Part shown: positions 32,751-44,907 of the stretch, piece by piece | Position numbering within the stretch: position 1 is the stretch's first letter | Layout: every line of letters begins with the position of its first letter | NCBI GenBank assembly: GCA_030323885.1 | Contig: CM059187.1 | Coordinates: forward strand, 130,578,424-130,642,423 | Direction: 5' to 3' | Length of the DNA stretch: 64,000 nucleotides | Source: Branchipolynoe longqiensis | Taxonomy: Eukaryota; Annelida; Polychaeta; Phyllodocida; Polynoidae | The notes under the pieces: generated by a model | Database searches by the model: none | The model's input: the letters and a program-made list of their open reading frames with translations, nothing else | What the model was told of the DNA's origin: nothing | Made by a program: the position numbers and the translations under genes

Positions 32751-34360
32751 CATTACTAGGAGCCGCACCACCTCTGTGACTAGAAGCAGCACCTCTCCTA
32801 CTACCAGTACCACCTCTGTCATGAGAATCACCACCCCCTAGTACCACCTCTGTTATCAGAATCACAACCCCATTCTACAACCTCTGTCATGAGAACCACC
32901 ACCGCTATTGCCTCAGCCATCAGGACCACCACAACCAGCAACACCACCACGACCTCTGTCACCACAAGTACGACGTGACTATCTACGTCATCAGAACAAC
33001 CACGACCAACAGCAACACCACCTCTGTCCCCAGAAGCACCACCACCATTACCTCTGTCATCAGGCCCACCACAACGAACAACACCACCACCTTTGTCACC
33101 ACAAGTACGACGTGACTCACTATGTCATCAGAACAACCACGACCAGCAGCAACACCACCTCTGTCACCAAAAGCACCACCACCATTACCTCTGTCATCAG
33201 GACCACCACACCCAGCAACACTATCACCTCTGTCCCCAAGACGACCACCACTGCTACTACCACCTCTGTCACCAGAACTAGCAACACTACTACCACCTCT
33301 GTTAGCAGAACCCCCACTGCTAATACCACCTCTGTCATCACCAGAACCACCAATGGTACTACCACCTCTGTTACCAGAACCACCACTGTTACTACCACCT
33401 CTGTCACCAGAACAACCACCCCTACTAACACCTCTGTCATTAAAAACACCACTGATACTACCAACTCTATCAACATAATCAGCACCACCTCTGTCATCAG
33501 AACGACCACTGCTAGTGGTACTACCACCTCTGTCAACAGAACCACCACTGCTACTACACCTCTGTTACCAGACCCACCACTACTACTACCACGTCTTTCA
33601 CCAGAACCACCACCCTTACTACCAACTCTGTCATCAGAACCACCACTGCTAGTGCTACTACCACCTTTCTCAACAGAACCACCACTGCTACTACCACCTC
33701 TGTCACCAGAATCACCATCTCTGTCACCAGAATCACCATCTCTGTCACCAGAATCACCGCTCCCACTACCACCTTTGGAATGAGAACCATCACAACCAGC
33801 AACACCAGTACCACCTCAATCACCAGAACTACCTCCCCTACTACCACCTCTATCGTCAGAACCACCAGCGCTACTACCGGTGTCATCGGAACTACCGCAA
33901 CCAGCAAACCCACCATCTCTACCTCTGTCATCAGCAACACAAATCCCACCTATGTCACTACATACCACTAGTACTACCTCTGTCATCAAATCCATCACCA
34001 CCACCTTTGTCATTAGAACCATCAAGACCAGCACTACCACCATCACTTCCATCATCATAACTACTCCCACCACCACTACTACCTCTGCCATCAGAACCAC
34101 CACAACCACCACCACCACTACATCCGTCACTAGAACTACAACCACTACCACCTCTGTCATCAAAACCATCACCTTCGTCATCAGAACCACGAGAACCACC
34201 AATGCCACCACCGTCACAATCACCACCATCACCATCACCACCACAAGATCCTGATGTTGCAAGGACGTAAAACTCCAACAACCAACCACCACCAGAGCCA
34301 CCACCACCAGAACCACCACCACCAGAATCACCACCACCATCAGATCCAGCGCCATCATCA
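32751..34360. repeat. ACC-rich minisatellite, ~33-bp unit, 1.6 kb
   Basis: Units of the type ACCACCTCTGTCACCAGAAC plus CACCACTGCTACT recur mainly at 33 or 36 bp, with larger gaps also near multiples of three. Plus frames give Thr-rich TTTSVTRTT repeats (291 residues at 32908-33783); the minus strand is also open (Val-rich). A mucin-like exon is conceivable, but no signal peptide, splice sites or flanking domain is seen. A SINE-A tail remnant (GATGTTGCAAGGACGTAAAA) lies at 34253-34272. Confidence 0.9.
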
Positions 34361-34809
34361 GAACCACCTCTTGCAATCTGCACCTCATCGACCCACCCTC
34401 ACACCCTCCAACCTCCAACCCAGCCAGCACGAAAACTGCCACCACCACGACCATATTATATATACCCATACCTTCTTGAATTTCCACAATATCCCAGCTT
34501 ACACACACATTTAGTTAGATACACCCTACACCCACACACACCCACTACCACCCCACCACCACCACCATCATCACCCCGCCCCCAACCCCCATCCGTCGGC
34601 GGTGCGCCAACAGCAGAGGTTTCCCAGTGGACCCACCAACACGATACCCCCGCCGTCTACTGAGACTAGTGAGACCAGTGTGAGGGCCTCATATTGTGCA
34701 CACCCAAATTAACCTAGATCAGCCACGGCTGGTGTCTCAGATCGTGATCAAATTAAGAGCCCTAGAAGAACTCTGCCAAACATGGTCTCATAGAGGAGTC
34801 ATACTCTGT
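34361..34809. other. No gene seen
   Basis: C-rich then mixed sequence without recognisable features. Confidence 0.45.
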
Positions 34810-35090
34810 CGGTATCCGGAAACCCTGCTACCTGGCACCCGGGTACCCGGCATCTGGTCATCCGGGCATCTGACACCAGGGCAACTGGGAAGCCGGGCAA
34901 CCGGAACCACGGCACTCCGGCACACCGGCACTCCAGCACTCCGGCACTCTGGCATTTTGGAACTCCGGCCCTCCGGCCCTCCGGCCCTCCGGCCACCCGT
35001 GCAACCAGGCAACCAGGCAACAGGGCAACCGGACAGCTGGGAAGCTGTGCAGCCGGGCACCCAGCACCCGGCACCCGGCACATCCTCAGG
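34810..35090. repeat. GGCACTCC/GGCAACC minisatellite
   Basis: Short units of 8-10 bp such as GGCACTCCGGCACACC and GGCCCTCCGGCCCTCC, changing gradually along the tract. Open in three or more frames on both strands. Confidence 0.9.
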
Positions 35091-35095
35091 GGATG

Positions 35096-35400
35096 GGTTG
35101 GGTTGGGTTCGGCTGGGCTGGGCTGGGCTGGGCTGGGCTGGGCTGGGCTGGGCTGGGCTGGGCTGGGGCTGGGCTGGGCTGGTCTGGGCTGGTCTGGGCT
35201 GGGCTGGGCTGAGCTGGGCTGGGTTGGGCTGGGCTGGGCTGGGCTGGGTTGGGTTAGGTTAGGCTGGGCTGGGCTGGGCGGGGTTAGGTTAGGCTGGGCT
35301 GGGCTGGGCTGGGCTGGGCTGGGCTGGGCTGGGCTGGGCTGGGTTGGGCTGGGCTGGGCTGGGCTGGGCTGGGCGGGGTTATGTTAGGCTGGGCTGGGCG
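35096..35400. repeat. (GGGCT)n pentamer array
   Basis: About 60 GGGCT units with GGGTT and GGGCGGGGTTAGGTTAGG interruptions. G-rich plus strand with G-quadruplex potential; gives Gly/Trp/Leu frames because pentamers cycle the reading frame. Confidence 0.98.
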
Positions 35401-35735
35401 TGACGATGCGGGGCGGGGGGGGGGTACTAGACGTGCTGGGCTGAGCTGTGCTGGACGGGTAGAGTCTGGGCTCGGGTCGGCTCGGCTGGATGGAGCGGGG
35501 CGGGGAGAGGCTCGGCTGTGCTGACCGAGGCAGGGCCGGGTGGGGCAGAGCGTGGGAGGGCGTGGGGGTTGGGGTTGGGGGGTGGTGTCGGAGAGAGGCG
35601 TCAGCACATTTAGCCAGCCACCCACCTCTAGCCGCCTGCCTCTTTCTGGCAGTTGTGAGTGGACATATAGCAGTGCATCGGTATAACGGAACCGGGATTG
35701 CCTGGTTTGCTTCGCATGACTGAGCACTCCCACGG
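35401..35735. other. G-rich degenerate flank, no gene
   Basis: Degraded GGGCT-like and GGGGCG sequence to about 35590, then mixed sequence. Confidence 0.5.
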
Positions 35736-36400
35736 GATTAGGGTGTGAGTGTATGGGTGTGTAGAGTGTAGGTGGTTGGTCTGTGGGTGTTTGGGTGAGT
35801 GTGGGTGTGTGGGTGTGTGGGTGTGGGTGTGGGTGTGGGTGGATGGGTATGTAGTGTGTGGGTGTGTGGGTGTAAGGTGTGTGGGTAGGGTGTGGGGTGG
35901 TGTGTGGGGGTGTTGGGCTGTGCGGTGGGTGGGTGTGTCGGTGTGTAGGGTCTGTGGGTGGGTGGGGTGGGGTGGTGTGTGGGGTGGTGTGTAGGTGTGT
36001 GGGTGCGAGGGTGCGGGTGTGTGTGGGTGTGTGGGTGTGTGGGGTGGGTGTGTGGGGTGGTGTGTGGGGGTGTGGGGTGTGGGGGTGTGGGGGTGGGGGT
36101 TTGTACGGTTTGTGGGGGTGTGGGGGTGTTGGTGTGTGGGTGTTTATAGGGTGTGTGGGTGTGTGGGGTGGGGTGGTTTGTTGGGTGGTGTGTAGGTGTT
36201 TGTGTGCGACGGTGTGGGGTGTGTGGGGGTGGGGGTGGTGGGGTGGTGGGGTGCGGCTGGAAGTAATCCAACTGCAGCGTGAGATACACGGGTGGAGGAG
36301 GGCGGGAAGGGGAGTAGGAAGGGAGAGCAGGGATGGGCTGGGGGCAGGAAGTGTGTGTGTGGCGGAGGGGGGGGGGGCTGGGGGTGGTAGGGAACAGCTC
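35736..36400. repeat. GTGTGGG hexamer-type array
   Basis: GTGGGTGTGTGGGTGT to about 36240, then GGGGAAGGGGAG-like G-rich sequence. Overlapping Val/Gly/Cys frames and the 225-residue minus frame are shadows. Confidence 0.96.
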
Positions 36401-36965
36401 AGGCTGTACCAGCATCTAATGGGCTTCAGTCAGTTCTTTTACATCGCAGATCGTTAACTGAATATATATTGGACCACGCCTTACCTTACTATATGGGATC
36501 TCGTTTGTACTAAGAGGTCTCTCAATCTTAGTACCGTCTGACCTGCGTTAAAAATGGCGAAGCAATAAGGAAATGTAAAGATGCATCTGATGTATAAAGA
36601 GCACCCGTAAGTAGCTATTGATTCAATTCACAATTTGTGTTAAAACCAGCTGATATTACCTTCATTGTAAGTTTAATACAACTGATATCTGGATTGGCCC
36701 CAGTCTAATAGTACCGCTTGTTTTATACCTTGCTATGGCCGACAGGGCATACAATCATAATAACTCGATCAATCAATCAGCCAATCAATTATATGACCAG
36801 TTATACCCCGAAGTACATTTAAATTTAAGATTTTCATGTTAAAAGATGCTATATTCCGATCACCCATGTCATTTACTGAATGTCCCATCATCTTAATATG
36901 ACTGATGTATTCTTCTGTGTACAGGCCTGGGCTTAGCTTTAATGAAATCTCATTTGGTACCCTAC
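36401..36965. other. No gene seen
   Basis: Single-copy-looking. CGATCAATCAATCAGCCAAT near 36767 might be an eroded (AATC)n retroposon tail. Confidence 0.45.
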
Positions 36966-37061
36966 CAAGTCTTAAACCCCAAATCCTGCACTAAATATAC
37001 ACATATATAACATTATACACATAATACATATATACACTATTATGCGTATATAATGCAGACA

Positions 37062-37095
<34 letters not shown>

Positions 37096-37500
37096 ATCTA
37101 TAATATATACCCTAACATAGGTCTCTAATATATACACTACTATATAGCTAGAATATACACATGTATATATATATCAGATATAAACATATACTATACACAT
37201 ACACATGTAATATATACACATACATATACTATATATATATATACACATGTATACACATGATATGCACACATATGCAGTTCAGGCGCAAAACCATGTAAAC
37301 GCCAATCCAAAGCTTTAGGTTAAATAACAGATTTGTACATGAAAAGTATACATATAACATATACACATATTGTCTCTAACATGATATGCATATACTTACT
37401 ACATATTATATCTAATAGGTATAATATATATACGCATACAGTATATCATATTATATCTAATATGTATAATATATATACATTTAATACATACTTGATGGTG
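36966..37500. repeat. AT-rich ATATAC microsatellite, degenerate
   Basis: ATATACACATAATACATATA-like repeats with a (TA)n run at 37061-37091 and a non-repeat interruption at 37265-37340. Confidence 0.85.
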
Positions 37501-38405
37501 ATAATAGTATACTGATAACATATTTTCTATGGTGTTATCCATGAAAAAACGAATATCCAGTCCCAACCTAATGCTAAGTTTCGTGTTTGGAGATGGTCTA
37601 GCTACATATTCAAATACCTAAAATATCAAATCCCGCTGAACCATCATTCCTAATAATTTAAAATTTGAGACATTGTGTAATTAATGAATACATCGCCACT
37701 CTAATATAAATAGGGTACTAGTATATTACTAATAATACTTAATAGCGGCATGAGTGAGAGTTGAAACCGTTGAGCCTCTGAAATATTACTTAGCCTTTCT
37801 TCCACGTAGTCAATTGCTTAGAACAAAAGGGGGAGGGGGGTGAACACATCGTAAAAAAAGCACCACAAAAATCACAAAGTGCCAGCAGCAATCCAGGGCC
37901 CAGAAGTCCATTGTAGCGACTCTATCTGGGCCAGCGATATTGACCAATCAAGCTGATCAGATACATACAGAGACAACATCGCTATATATGTGTGGGTGAG
38001 GGGAGGTGGGGGGGGGTAGGGGGACCGGGGAGGGGGCTGCACTACATACCGGGGCTTCGCTCGGCCTCTCCCGGCCAGCCGGCGCTGACGGTATCGTGGC
38101 GCTATATTCTGTTCGGAATATTCCGCATGCATGCAGTGTTATATGTGCATGCATTAACATATAATTTCCCGCTGCTGCACACATCACCTGACAACCCTGA
38201 CGGCGCCAAGCCCCTGGCAGCGAGAGAGGTGTACCAATCAGGAGACGGTGGGGTCCATTCAAGAGAGTGGGGCGTGTATGAGAGGTATGACATCAGAAAT
38301 GTACTTTTAGTTTTCTCCTAATGTAGCAATTGGCCTGATAGTGATCCATATGTGATATATAATATGTAATGTCTTTGATATGTAATATGTATTATGTATT
38401 ATGAA
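37501..38405. other. No gene seen
   Basis: Mixed sequence with a G-rich patch at 37995-38035 and a CpG-containing stretch at 38040-38130. Overlapping 86-109-residue frames on both strands have no domain. Confidence 0.45.
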
Positions 38406-38600
38406 ACCAACTATCTATCTGTTACTGAAATGCAGGCAATCAAATACCTTATCAGCAGCTACTGTCTGATAAGATAACACCAACACTACAGCTGGCAACC
38501 ATTGAAAAAACACAAGCCTGAATACCCGGGCTTATATGTTTTGGACAGTATAAGTACACCCTCAAAAAAAAAGGAAAAAAAAGAAGAAGAAACATGCATT
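38406..38600 (+). mobile_element. A-tailed short retroposon, family of two here
   Basis: About 157 bp starting near CAACTATCTATCTGTTACTG and ending ACAGTATAAGTACACCCTC, followed by an A-rich tail. It matches at over 80% by eye the reverse complement of 47840-48030, which also continues into A-rich sequence at the same place. No tRNA boxes or ORF seen. Identity unknown: SINE-like or a processed transcript. Confidence 0.7.
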
Positions 38601-39048
38601 ATACTTCATGCAATATCAAACATACAATATGGAAAGTGCAATATGAATTATGTAATATGTAATATGTGTGTCCCGCTTACCAAGACATCCTCCATCCAAT
38701 TGAAAAAGGAAACTTATATTCAATATGCAATAAGCAATACGCAACATGCGATATGCAATATGCAATATGCAAGGCACAACATGCAACATGCAATATGTAA
38801 TGTGCAATATGTACTATGCAATATGCAATATGCTATGTGCAACATGCAACATGCAACATGAAACATGCAATATGTAATGCGCAATATGTACTATGCAATA
38901 TGCAATATGCAATACGCAATGCGCTACATGCAATATGCAATATGTGCTATGCAATATACAATAGGCAATATGTGATATGCAATATGTGATATGCAATATG
39001 TGCCCTGCTTACCAAGACAGGCTCCACCCGATCCGAAAAGAAACAACA
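38601..39048. repeat. (GCAATAT)n heptamer array with higher-order copy
   Basis: A 7-bp unit GCAATAT (variants GCAACAT, GTAATGT, GTACTAT) runs from about 38715 to 39003, roughly 41 units, with a shorter block at 38610-38668. Each block is followed by the same non-repeat sequence, GCTTACCAAGACA (38674 and 39006), then an A-rich stretch, giving a 332-bp higher-order period. Confidence 0.92.
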
Positions 39049-39451
39049 AGGAGAAGAACAGCATTGTAATAGCGACGGCAATTGCATACGATTTTATGTG
39101 TAGGCCATTTACATCAAAATATAAATCCTACTGTAACATCAGCATATTTAAATCAAACAGTTTGTTCTTCTTACTTTTAATTCAAACTGCCTACTTCGAG
39201 AAACTACCTGAATGTGCTAGAAATTGGTGCAGTTTGGTTTGTGTACAATATGGAACATTGCAACTAACATATACTTGTAGCAATTTATCATCAGTGTTAA
39301 TAAGAGAAAGTGCTAGGCTAATCATGAGTACTAAACTGGGCACATGACCCATCTCGGGCGGGTGAGGCGTCGATGTATCAGGATCAACTGCTAGGAGCGT
39401 TTACATGCGCTTTGCCGTCCAGCCATATAATAACAACTACAGTAAGCAGTA
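39049..39451. other. No gene seen
   Basis: The 118-residue frame 38991-39347 starts in the heptamer array and shows no domain. Confidence 0.45.
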
Positions 39452-39546
39452 CAGTACGCCCTCTCTAAATCAACAGACCGACTATAAATGGTCGAATTGA
39501 TATGAGTGGTCGATCTGTTGGGGGGTTCGGTTAGAGGGGTTTTACT
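39452..39546. mobile_element. pogo/Tigger-like MITE, short
   Basis: CAGTACGCCCTCTCTAAATC opens and GGTTAGAGGGGTTTTACTTC closes about 95 bp, with inner GGTCGAATTGATATGAGTGG. Deleted relative to the 178-bp copies. Confidence 0.7.
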
Positions 39547-39557
39547 TCATTCACATA

Positions 39558-39733
39558 CAGATGTGCAGGCATATGGGCATGGGGATGGGAATGTACATGG
39601 GAAAGGGCAGGGGCAGGCGAAGGGCATGTGCAGGGGCAGGCACAAGCGCAGGCGGAGGGGCAAGGACATGCGCAGGTGCAGGCGCAGGCGCAGGCACAGG
39701 CACATGCGCAGGCACTTGCACAGGCACAGGCTC
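39558..39733. repeat. (GGCACA/GGCGCA)n hexamer array
   Basis: GGGCATGGGGATG grading into GCAGGCGCAGGCACAGGCAC. Purine-pyrimidine alternation GCGCAC patches. Frames are shadows. Confidence 0.93.
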
Positions 39734-40186
39734 ATATTATATATAAGTAATTCTGTCTAAGTTGTATTAGTTCTACCAGTATCGCCCCCTCCCACCAACG
39801 AATGAAACTTTATTTAACATGACAAACAACTTATTCAATTACAAGAACCGTATCCCACACCCCCATACCCCCACCCTTCCCTCTCTAGCATCATTACAGA
39901 TAGGCATCCGGGTACATTTAATAGCGCTATTATAATTATAATGTTCTACACATTACATAGCCACATCAATATTTCATGGCGCCCCCGGTTGAGTTTCATT
40001 GCATATTCATAGGCGATGAATCCGCATTCAATGAGGATATCTGTGGTTGATTGCCGCAGATCAAGTGTAAAATTAATAGTAAGACGAATAAAGTTCAAAT
40101 TATTCACTTTTATAGACAATCTCACTCAGTATTCTAAATACAGCCCTCTTGAAATCTCAGTCATAATTTCCTCACAAGATCCCCGT
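39734..40186. other. No gene seen
   Basis: AT-rich, single-copy-looking. Confidence 0.45.
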
Positions 40187-40293
40187 GTCCCAGCGTCCCA
40201 ACGTCGCAGCCTCGCAGCGTCCCAACGTTCCAGCGTCCCAGCGTCCCAACATCCCAGCGTCCCAACGTCCCAGCTTCCCAGCGTCCCAGTATT
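40187..40293. repeat. (CGTCCCAG)n octamer array
   Basis: CGTCCCAACGTCCCAG units, 8 bp with alternating A/G, about 13 units. Confidence 0.93.
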
Positions 40294-40659
40294 CCGACTG
40301 CTAAGTCTCCTCATGAATTCATGACATTAATTATACAATTCAGGAAGACAAGTTAGAATGCATCGTTCTGTACTCCCCCCTGCCCATCACGTTAAGATGT
40401 TCATTCAAGTCCCTGAGACTTAAATCTCTCTGGTCTTTCAGGCTCTCTGGGCTCTGCGCCAGTTGCTCAGTTTTGTCAAGCACGAGGATGATTATTTTAG
40501 TTTCCTTGGGTAGCTACGCCTCTCTTGTGATTTATTTTAGGTTATCTCGGCCCGCGAGATCAGTTTCATTAAAGATATTAATAGTAGTCAAGTAGTAGTC
40601 ATTTAGGTTCCATGTACTGGCACCAACTCAATGGGAGATGCGTGGTTTTCTAGGGTTTG
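40294..40659. other. No gene seen
   Basis: Spacer before the minisatellite; C-rich near 40375. Confidence 0.45.
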
Positions 40660-41850
40660 TGTTGTATTTCTCTGCCCCCCCCCCCTCCCACTCTCTCACC
40701 CGGTTTGAGGAATAGAAGAAAATCACGGGTGCTGTGGATATCTTGGTTTTTAATCTCTCTACTCTAATCCCCTCCTCTCCCACACCGTTTGTGGAAGGGA
40801 ACCAAACAACTGTCAGCTGTGACTCTCTTGTATTTTAATCTCTCTGCTCTATCCCGATACTCTCCTCTCCCAGCCCGTTTGTGAAATCGAAGCAAACCAC
40901 CGTCAGCTGTGACTGTCTTGTATTTTAATCTCTCTGCTTTATCCTGATACTCTCCTCTCCCACCCCGTTTGTGAAATGGAAGCAAACCACCGTCAGCTGT
41001 GACTGCCTTGTATTTTAATCTCTCTGCTTTATCCCCCATCCTCTCCTCTCCCACCTGGTGTGTGTAGTGGAAGCAAACCACTATGACCTGTGACTCTCTT
41101 GTATTTTAATATCTCTGCTCTATCCCCCATCCTCTCCTCTCCCACCTGGTGTGTGCAGTGGAAGCAAACCACTATGACCTGTGACTCTCTTCTATTTTAA
41201 TCTCTCTGCTCTATCCCCATACTCTCCTCTCCCACCCGGTTTGTGGAATGGAAGCAAACCACTGTGAGGTGTGACTGTCTTGTATTTTAATCTCTCTGCT
41301 CTATCCCCATACTCTCCTCTCCCACCCGGTTTGTGGAATGGAAGCAAACCACTGTGAGGTGTGACTGTCTTGTATTTTAATCTCTCTGCTCTATTCCCCA
41401 TCCTCTCCTCTCCCACCCAGTTTGTGCAGTGGAAGCAAACCACTGTAAGCTGTGCCTCTCTTGTATTTTACTCTCTCTGCTCTATCCCCCATAGTATCCT
41501 CTCCCACCTGGTTTGTGCAGTGGAAGCAAACCACTGTAAGCTGCGACTCTCTTGTATTTTAATCTCTTTGCGCTATCCCCCATCCTCTCCTATCCCACCC
41601 AGTTCGTGGAATGGAAGCAAACCACTGTCAGCTGTGACTCTCTTGTATTTTAATCTCTCTGTTCTATCCCCCATACACTCCTCTCCCACCCGGTTTGTGG
41701 AATGGAAGCAACCCACTGTCAGTTATGACTCTCTTGTATGTTAATCTCTTGCTCTATCCCCCATCCTCTCCTCTCCCACCGGGTTTGTGGAATGGAAACA
41801 AACCACTGGAAGCTGTGGTTCTCTTGTGTGTTTTTTATAAAAGTCTCTAT
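40660..41850. repeat. 90/91-bp minisatellite, about 13 copies
   Basis: The anchor TATTTTAATCTCTCTGCTCT recurs at 40831, 40921, 41011, 41102, 41193, 41283, 41373, 41464, 41555, 41646 and 41737, giving periods of 90 or 91 bp. Each unit also has CCTCTCCTCTCCCACC and TGGAATGGAAGCAAACCACT. Units starting at 41193 and 41283 are nearly identical. Runs of 90-bp units keep a minus-strand frame open (30-residue repeats with AERLKYKTVT), and 91-bp units break it. Confidence 0.97.
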
Positions 41851-42172
<322 letters not shown>

Positions 42173-42400
42173 TAAGCTGGTGACATCTATCTGCCGAATG
42201 TGGAACCACTCTATTCGGGTACATTCCCGAGTGCCTAGGATGTCACATGCTATATCTCAGTAAAGAATGCCTGGACAAGTAATAAAATGCCCGATTATAT
42301 GCAGATATTCATATTGCAAGAGAATTCAAGCTCTCGCCCATGTAATTATTTTTCTTCTGGAATTTCACCACCGCTCTCTTCACGTATTACACCCCTGCAC

Positions 42401-42753
42401 TTAAAGTTGCATAGTCCGATGGTTTTGAATTTCTGTATTTCTTTCTGAGATAAATATATTAGATCGATCACTAGTATCTACATTACATTAGTTCAAAGTT
42501 ACTTTTATTTTAAATGGTAAACTTTAGAGATATTTTGAATGGAAACATGGAAAATTAGTTTCGGTAAGCTTGCCAAAACTCTGACACCATAGACTTCTGC
42601 AGGAACAGGTTCTGTTAAATTGACTCAGTATTGCCTTTTATGCAGAAACAAATGCTTAATAAGTGCATCAGTATCTAAGTTAGATATGTAAAATCAAACC
42701 TAGATAATTGGTTTGGTTTTGAAAGTTTGATATTTCATCGGACTATGCAGCTT
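42401..42753 (-). mobile_element. TTAA-MITE, full length, reverse
   Basis: TTAAAGTTGCATAGTCCGAT opens and CATCGGACTATGCAGCTTG closes. It carries the AGTTCAAAGTTACTTTTATT subfamily marker shared with 14866-15219 and 62245-62600. Confidence 0.9.
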
Positions 42754-42807
42754 GTGACATCTATTGGCAGAATCTGGAACCACTCTAATCACATACTTTC
42801 CAGCTTA

Positions 42808-43090
42808 TACCCCAGTCACACTACAATTGCGATCGCTTGCGAACATCAAAAAGGGTTGATCGCAAAGTGGTGTGCGATCAGTCGGCGACCTCCGGGCAAC
42901 CATAGTGGCTGCTAGGAGGTTGCAGATGCTGCACCAAAACCTCCTTGCGACCAAAATGGTCACCATGAGGTCACCAACCATTTTCAGGGCTTTTGACAGG
43001 GCGCTGAAACCATTGTTTGTCACGCCTTTTTTTTTGCTTAGGTCACAAGGTCAGAGGCATTTGGTCGAAAGCCATAGTGTGACTGGGGCC
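42808..43090. mobile_element. PIF/Harbinger-like MITE (copy E, different interior)
   Basis: Starts TACCCCAGTCACACTACAAT and ends with the inverse (GCCATAGTGTGACTGGGGCC), with TTA on both sides (42805-42807, 43091-43093). The 283-bp interior (TTGCGATCGCTTGCGAACAT) is not that of copies A-D, so it is a sister family. The right TTA is also the first three bases of the next TTAA-MITE. Confidence 0.8.
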
Positions 43091-43431
43091 TTAAAGCTGC
43101 ATAGTCCAATGAAACTTAACATTTTCAAAACCAAAGTAATCACTTAGAATTGATTCTTCATATCTAACTTAGATACTGATGCACATATTAAGCATTTGTT
43201 GCCACATAGAAGGGAATACTGAGTCAATTTAATAGAACCTGTTACTGCTAAAGCCAATTGTGTTTTGGTGTGCTTGCCAAACTAATTTCATATGCTTGCA
43301 CTTCAAATAACTTAAAAGTTAGTCATTTAAAATAAAAGTTACTTCAAACTAAAGTAAGGTAGGTTATAACAATCAATTTAATATATTTATCTCAGAGAAA
43401 TAGGCGAAACCATCGAACTCTGCAACTTTAA
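43091..43431 (+). mobile_element. TTAA-MITE, full length
   Basis: TTAAAGCTGCATAGTCCAAT to CCATCGAACTCTGCAACTTTAA, 341 bp, beginning at the target site of copy E. Confidence 0.9.
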
Positions 43432-43442
43432 CTTGTGGGGTC

Positions 43443-43718
43443 TATTGGGGGAACTTTGGGGAATTGGGGGAATTGGGGTACTGGAGGAACTGGGGAAAAT
43501 ATGGGAATTTGGGGAACTGGCATAATTGGGGGAATTGGGGGAACTGGAGTAATTGGGGGAACTTCGGCAACTGGGGAACTGGGGCACTAGGGGCACTGGG
43601 GAAACACAGGGGAAACACTGGGGAAACGGGAGGACTGAGGGAACTGGGGTACTGCAGAATTGAGGGAACTGGGGGACCAGGGAAACTGAGAGAACTGGGG
43701 ATTGGGGGACAGAGGGTG
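43443..43718. repeat. (GGGGAACTG)n 9-mer array, second block
   Basis: GGGGGAATTGGGGGAACTGG-type units over about 275 bp. The minus frames (Pro/Ser/Val rich) are shadows. Confidence 0.95.
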
Positions 43719-43754
43719 TACTGGGTGCAGACACACGGACCTTCCGAGCAATTC

Positions 43755-44040
43755 GTAAAGGAGTATCTAAAGGTGCATAACCCGACAGAATCATAATACT
43801 TTCTAACCAAAAACATCTACCTCGAAATTCGGAGAGGAGTAGTTAAAGGTGCATAACCCAACGGAATCATAATACTTTCTAAACAAAAACATATACCTAG
43901 AAATTCTGAGAGGAGCAGTTAAAGGTGCATAATCCGACGAAATCATAATATTTTCAAGACCAAAGCATCTACCTCGATTTGATCTTATATTATATGCAAC
44001 ATAGATACTCATACATTTTTTTCTACTGATTTCCTTAGTC
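43755..44040 (+). repeat. Tandem array of TTAA-MITE 5' ends (75-bp unit)
   Basis: TAAAGGTGCATAACCCGACA-like starts at about 43768, 43843 and 43918, exactly 75 bp apart, each followed by GAATCATAATACTTTC and ATCTACCTCGAAATTC. The last unit continues into the normal MITE interior and stops at a C run (44041-44050). Confidence 0.88.
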
Positions 44041-44177
44041 CCCCCCCCCCTGAAAACATTAAAACTCAGTGGCTTGGATCGATATGATCATAGCAATGGT
44101 GCATGGCTTGATCTGGTGTACAAACACACATTATTTGGGATGCTGGCAGTGGAAATAACACCAATGTTAGGTATATA

Positions 44178-44896
44178 CAGTAAAACCTTTCTATCCGACC
44201 ACCTCCACATATCAACCACTCCCCTCTATCGATGGCTTTATTTGGGTCCCAACAATACAATTGTAACCATATTGTAAAGTCGTCGTCTGGCAGCTGTAGT
44301 TGTGTAGGCAGGCTAAATAGGAAATCACTACAGGCAAGTATAAGAAAGGTAGAGTATAAAGTGTGCAGGAGCTTGCACCCTCAGGTTTATTATTATATAG
44401 TGGTTTTAGAATCCAAGATGGCCTGTCACATGACCAGATCCTCTAATCAACAGTAAGCATTGACATATCTACCAATTAACAGTAAGCATGCTTGTATCCA
44501 TGCCTTGGTTGTTTTGGCCTCACTGCCCTGTTGTGTCTGGGTGTGCAGTGATCCGCATCTAACAGTTGGGGGGGGGGGGGGCTTGTGAGCAGAGCTGCTA
44601 AGGCCCTATCACACTAACAGTAGTGCCCCTCTCACAATATCTATATAATACACAATGCCTATTTAATCTTGGTAAAGGATCACCAACACTACACACTACC
44701 ACATGCATCTGTTCACATTACATCATTTACCTTTTGTACAACATTTGTAATCCCATATAGACCACATCACATCACCCACCAATGTGCTTTTAATTGGAAT
44801 ATTTTACACATTTTCTACCTCCCTAAACCGACCACCTCCCTAAATGGACCACTTAAAGTCGGTCCCAAGATCGGTCGATTTTGAGAGGTTTTATTG
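44178..44896 (+). mobile_element. pogo/Tigger-like MITE split by ~535 bp
   Basis: Left half CAGTAAAACCTTTCTATCCG to GTAACCATATTG (about 44276); right half ACCTCCCTAAACCGACCACC (about 44816) to GAGAGGTTTTATTG (44896), with TA outside both ends. In intact copies the halves are about 10 bp apart. The intervening 44277-44812 has a G run (44569-44582), AT-rich sequence and no TIR or ORF that I recognise. Confidence 0.8.
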
Positions 44897-44907
44897 TATA
44901 TGATATT

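Noticed and set aside
35096..35400. Interstitial telomere
   Set aside because: Only a few TTAGG words occur within GGGCT pentamers; no TTAGGG array.
38601..39048. CRISPR-like array
   Set aside because: Period is 7 bp with no repeat-spacer structure; the host is clearly eukaryotic.
40764..41443. Repeat protein on the minus strand
   Set aside because: The 30-residue repeats depend on 90-bp units; neighbouring 91-bp units break the frame.
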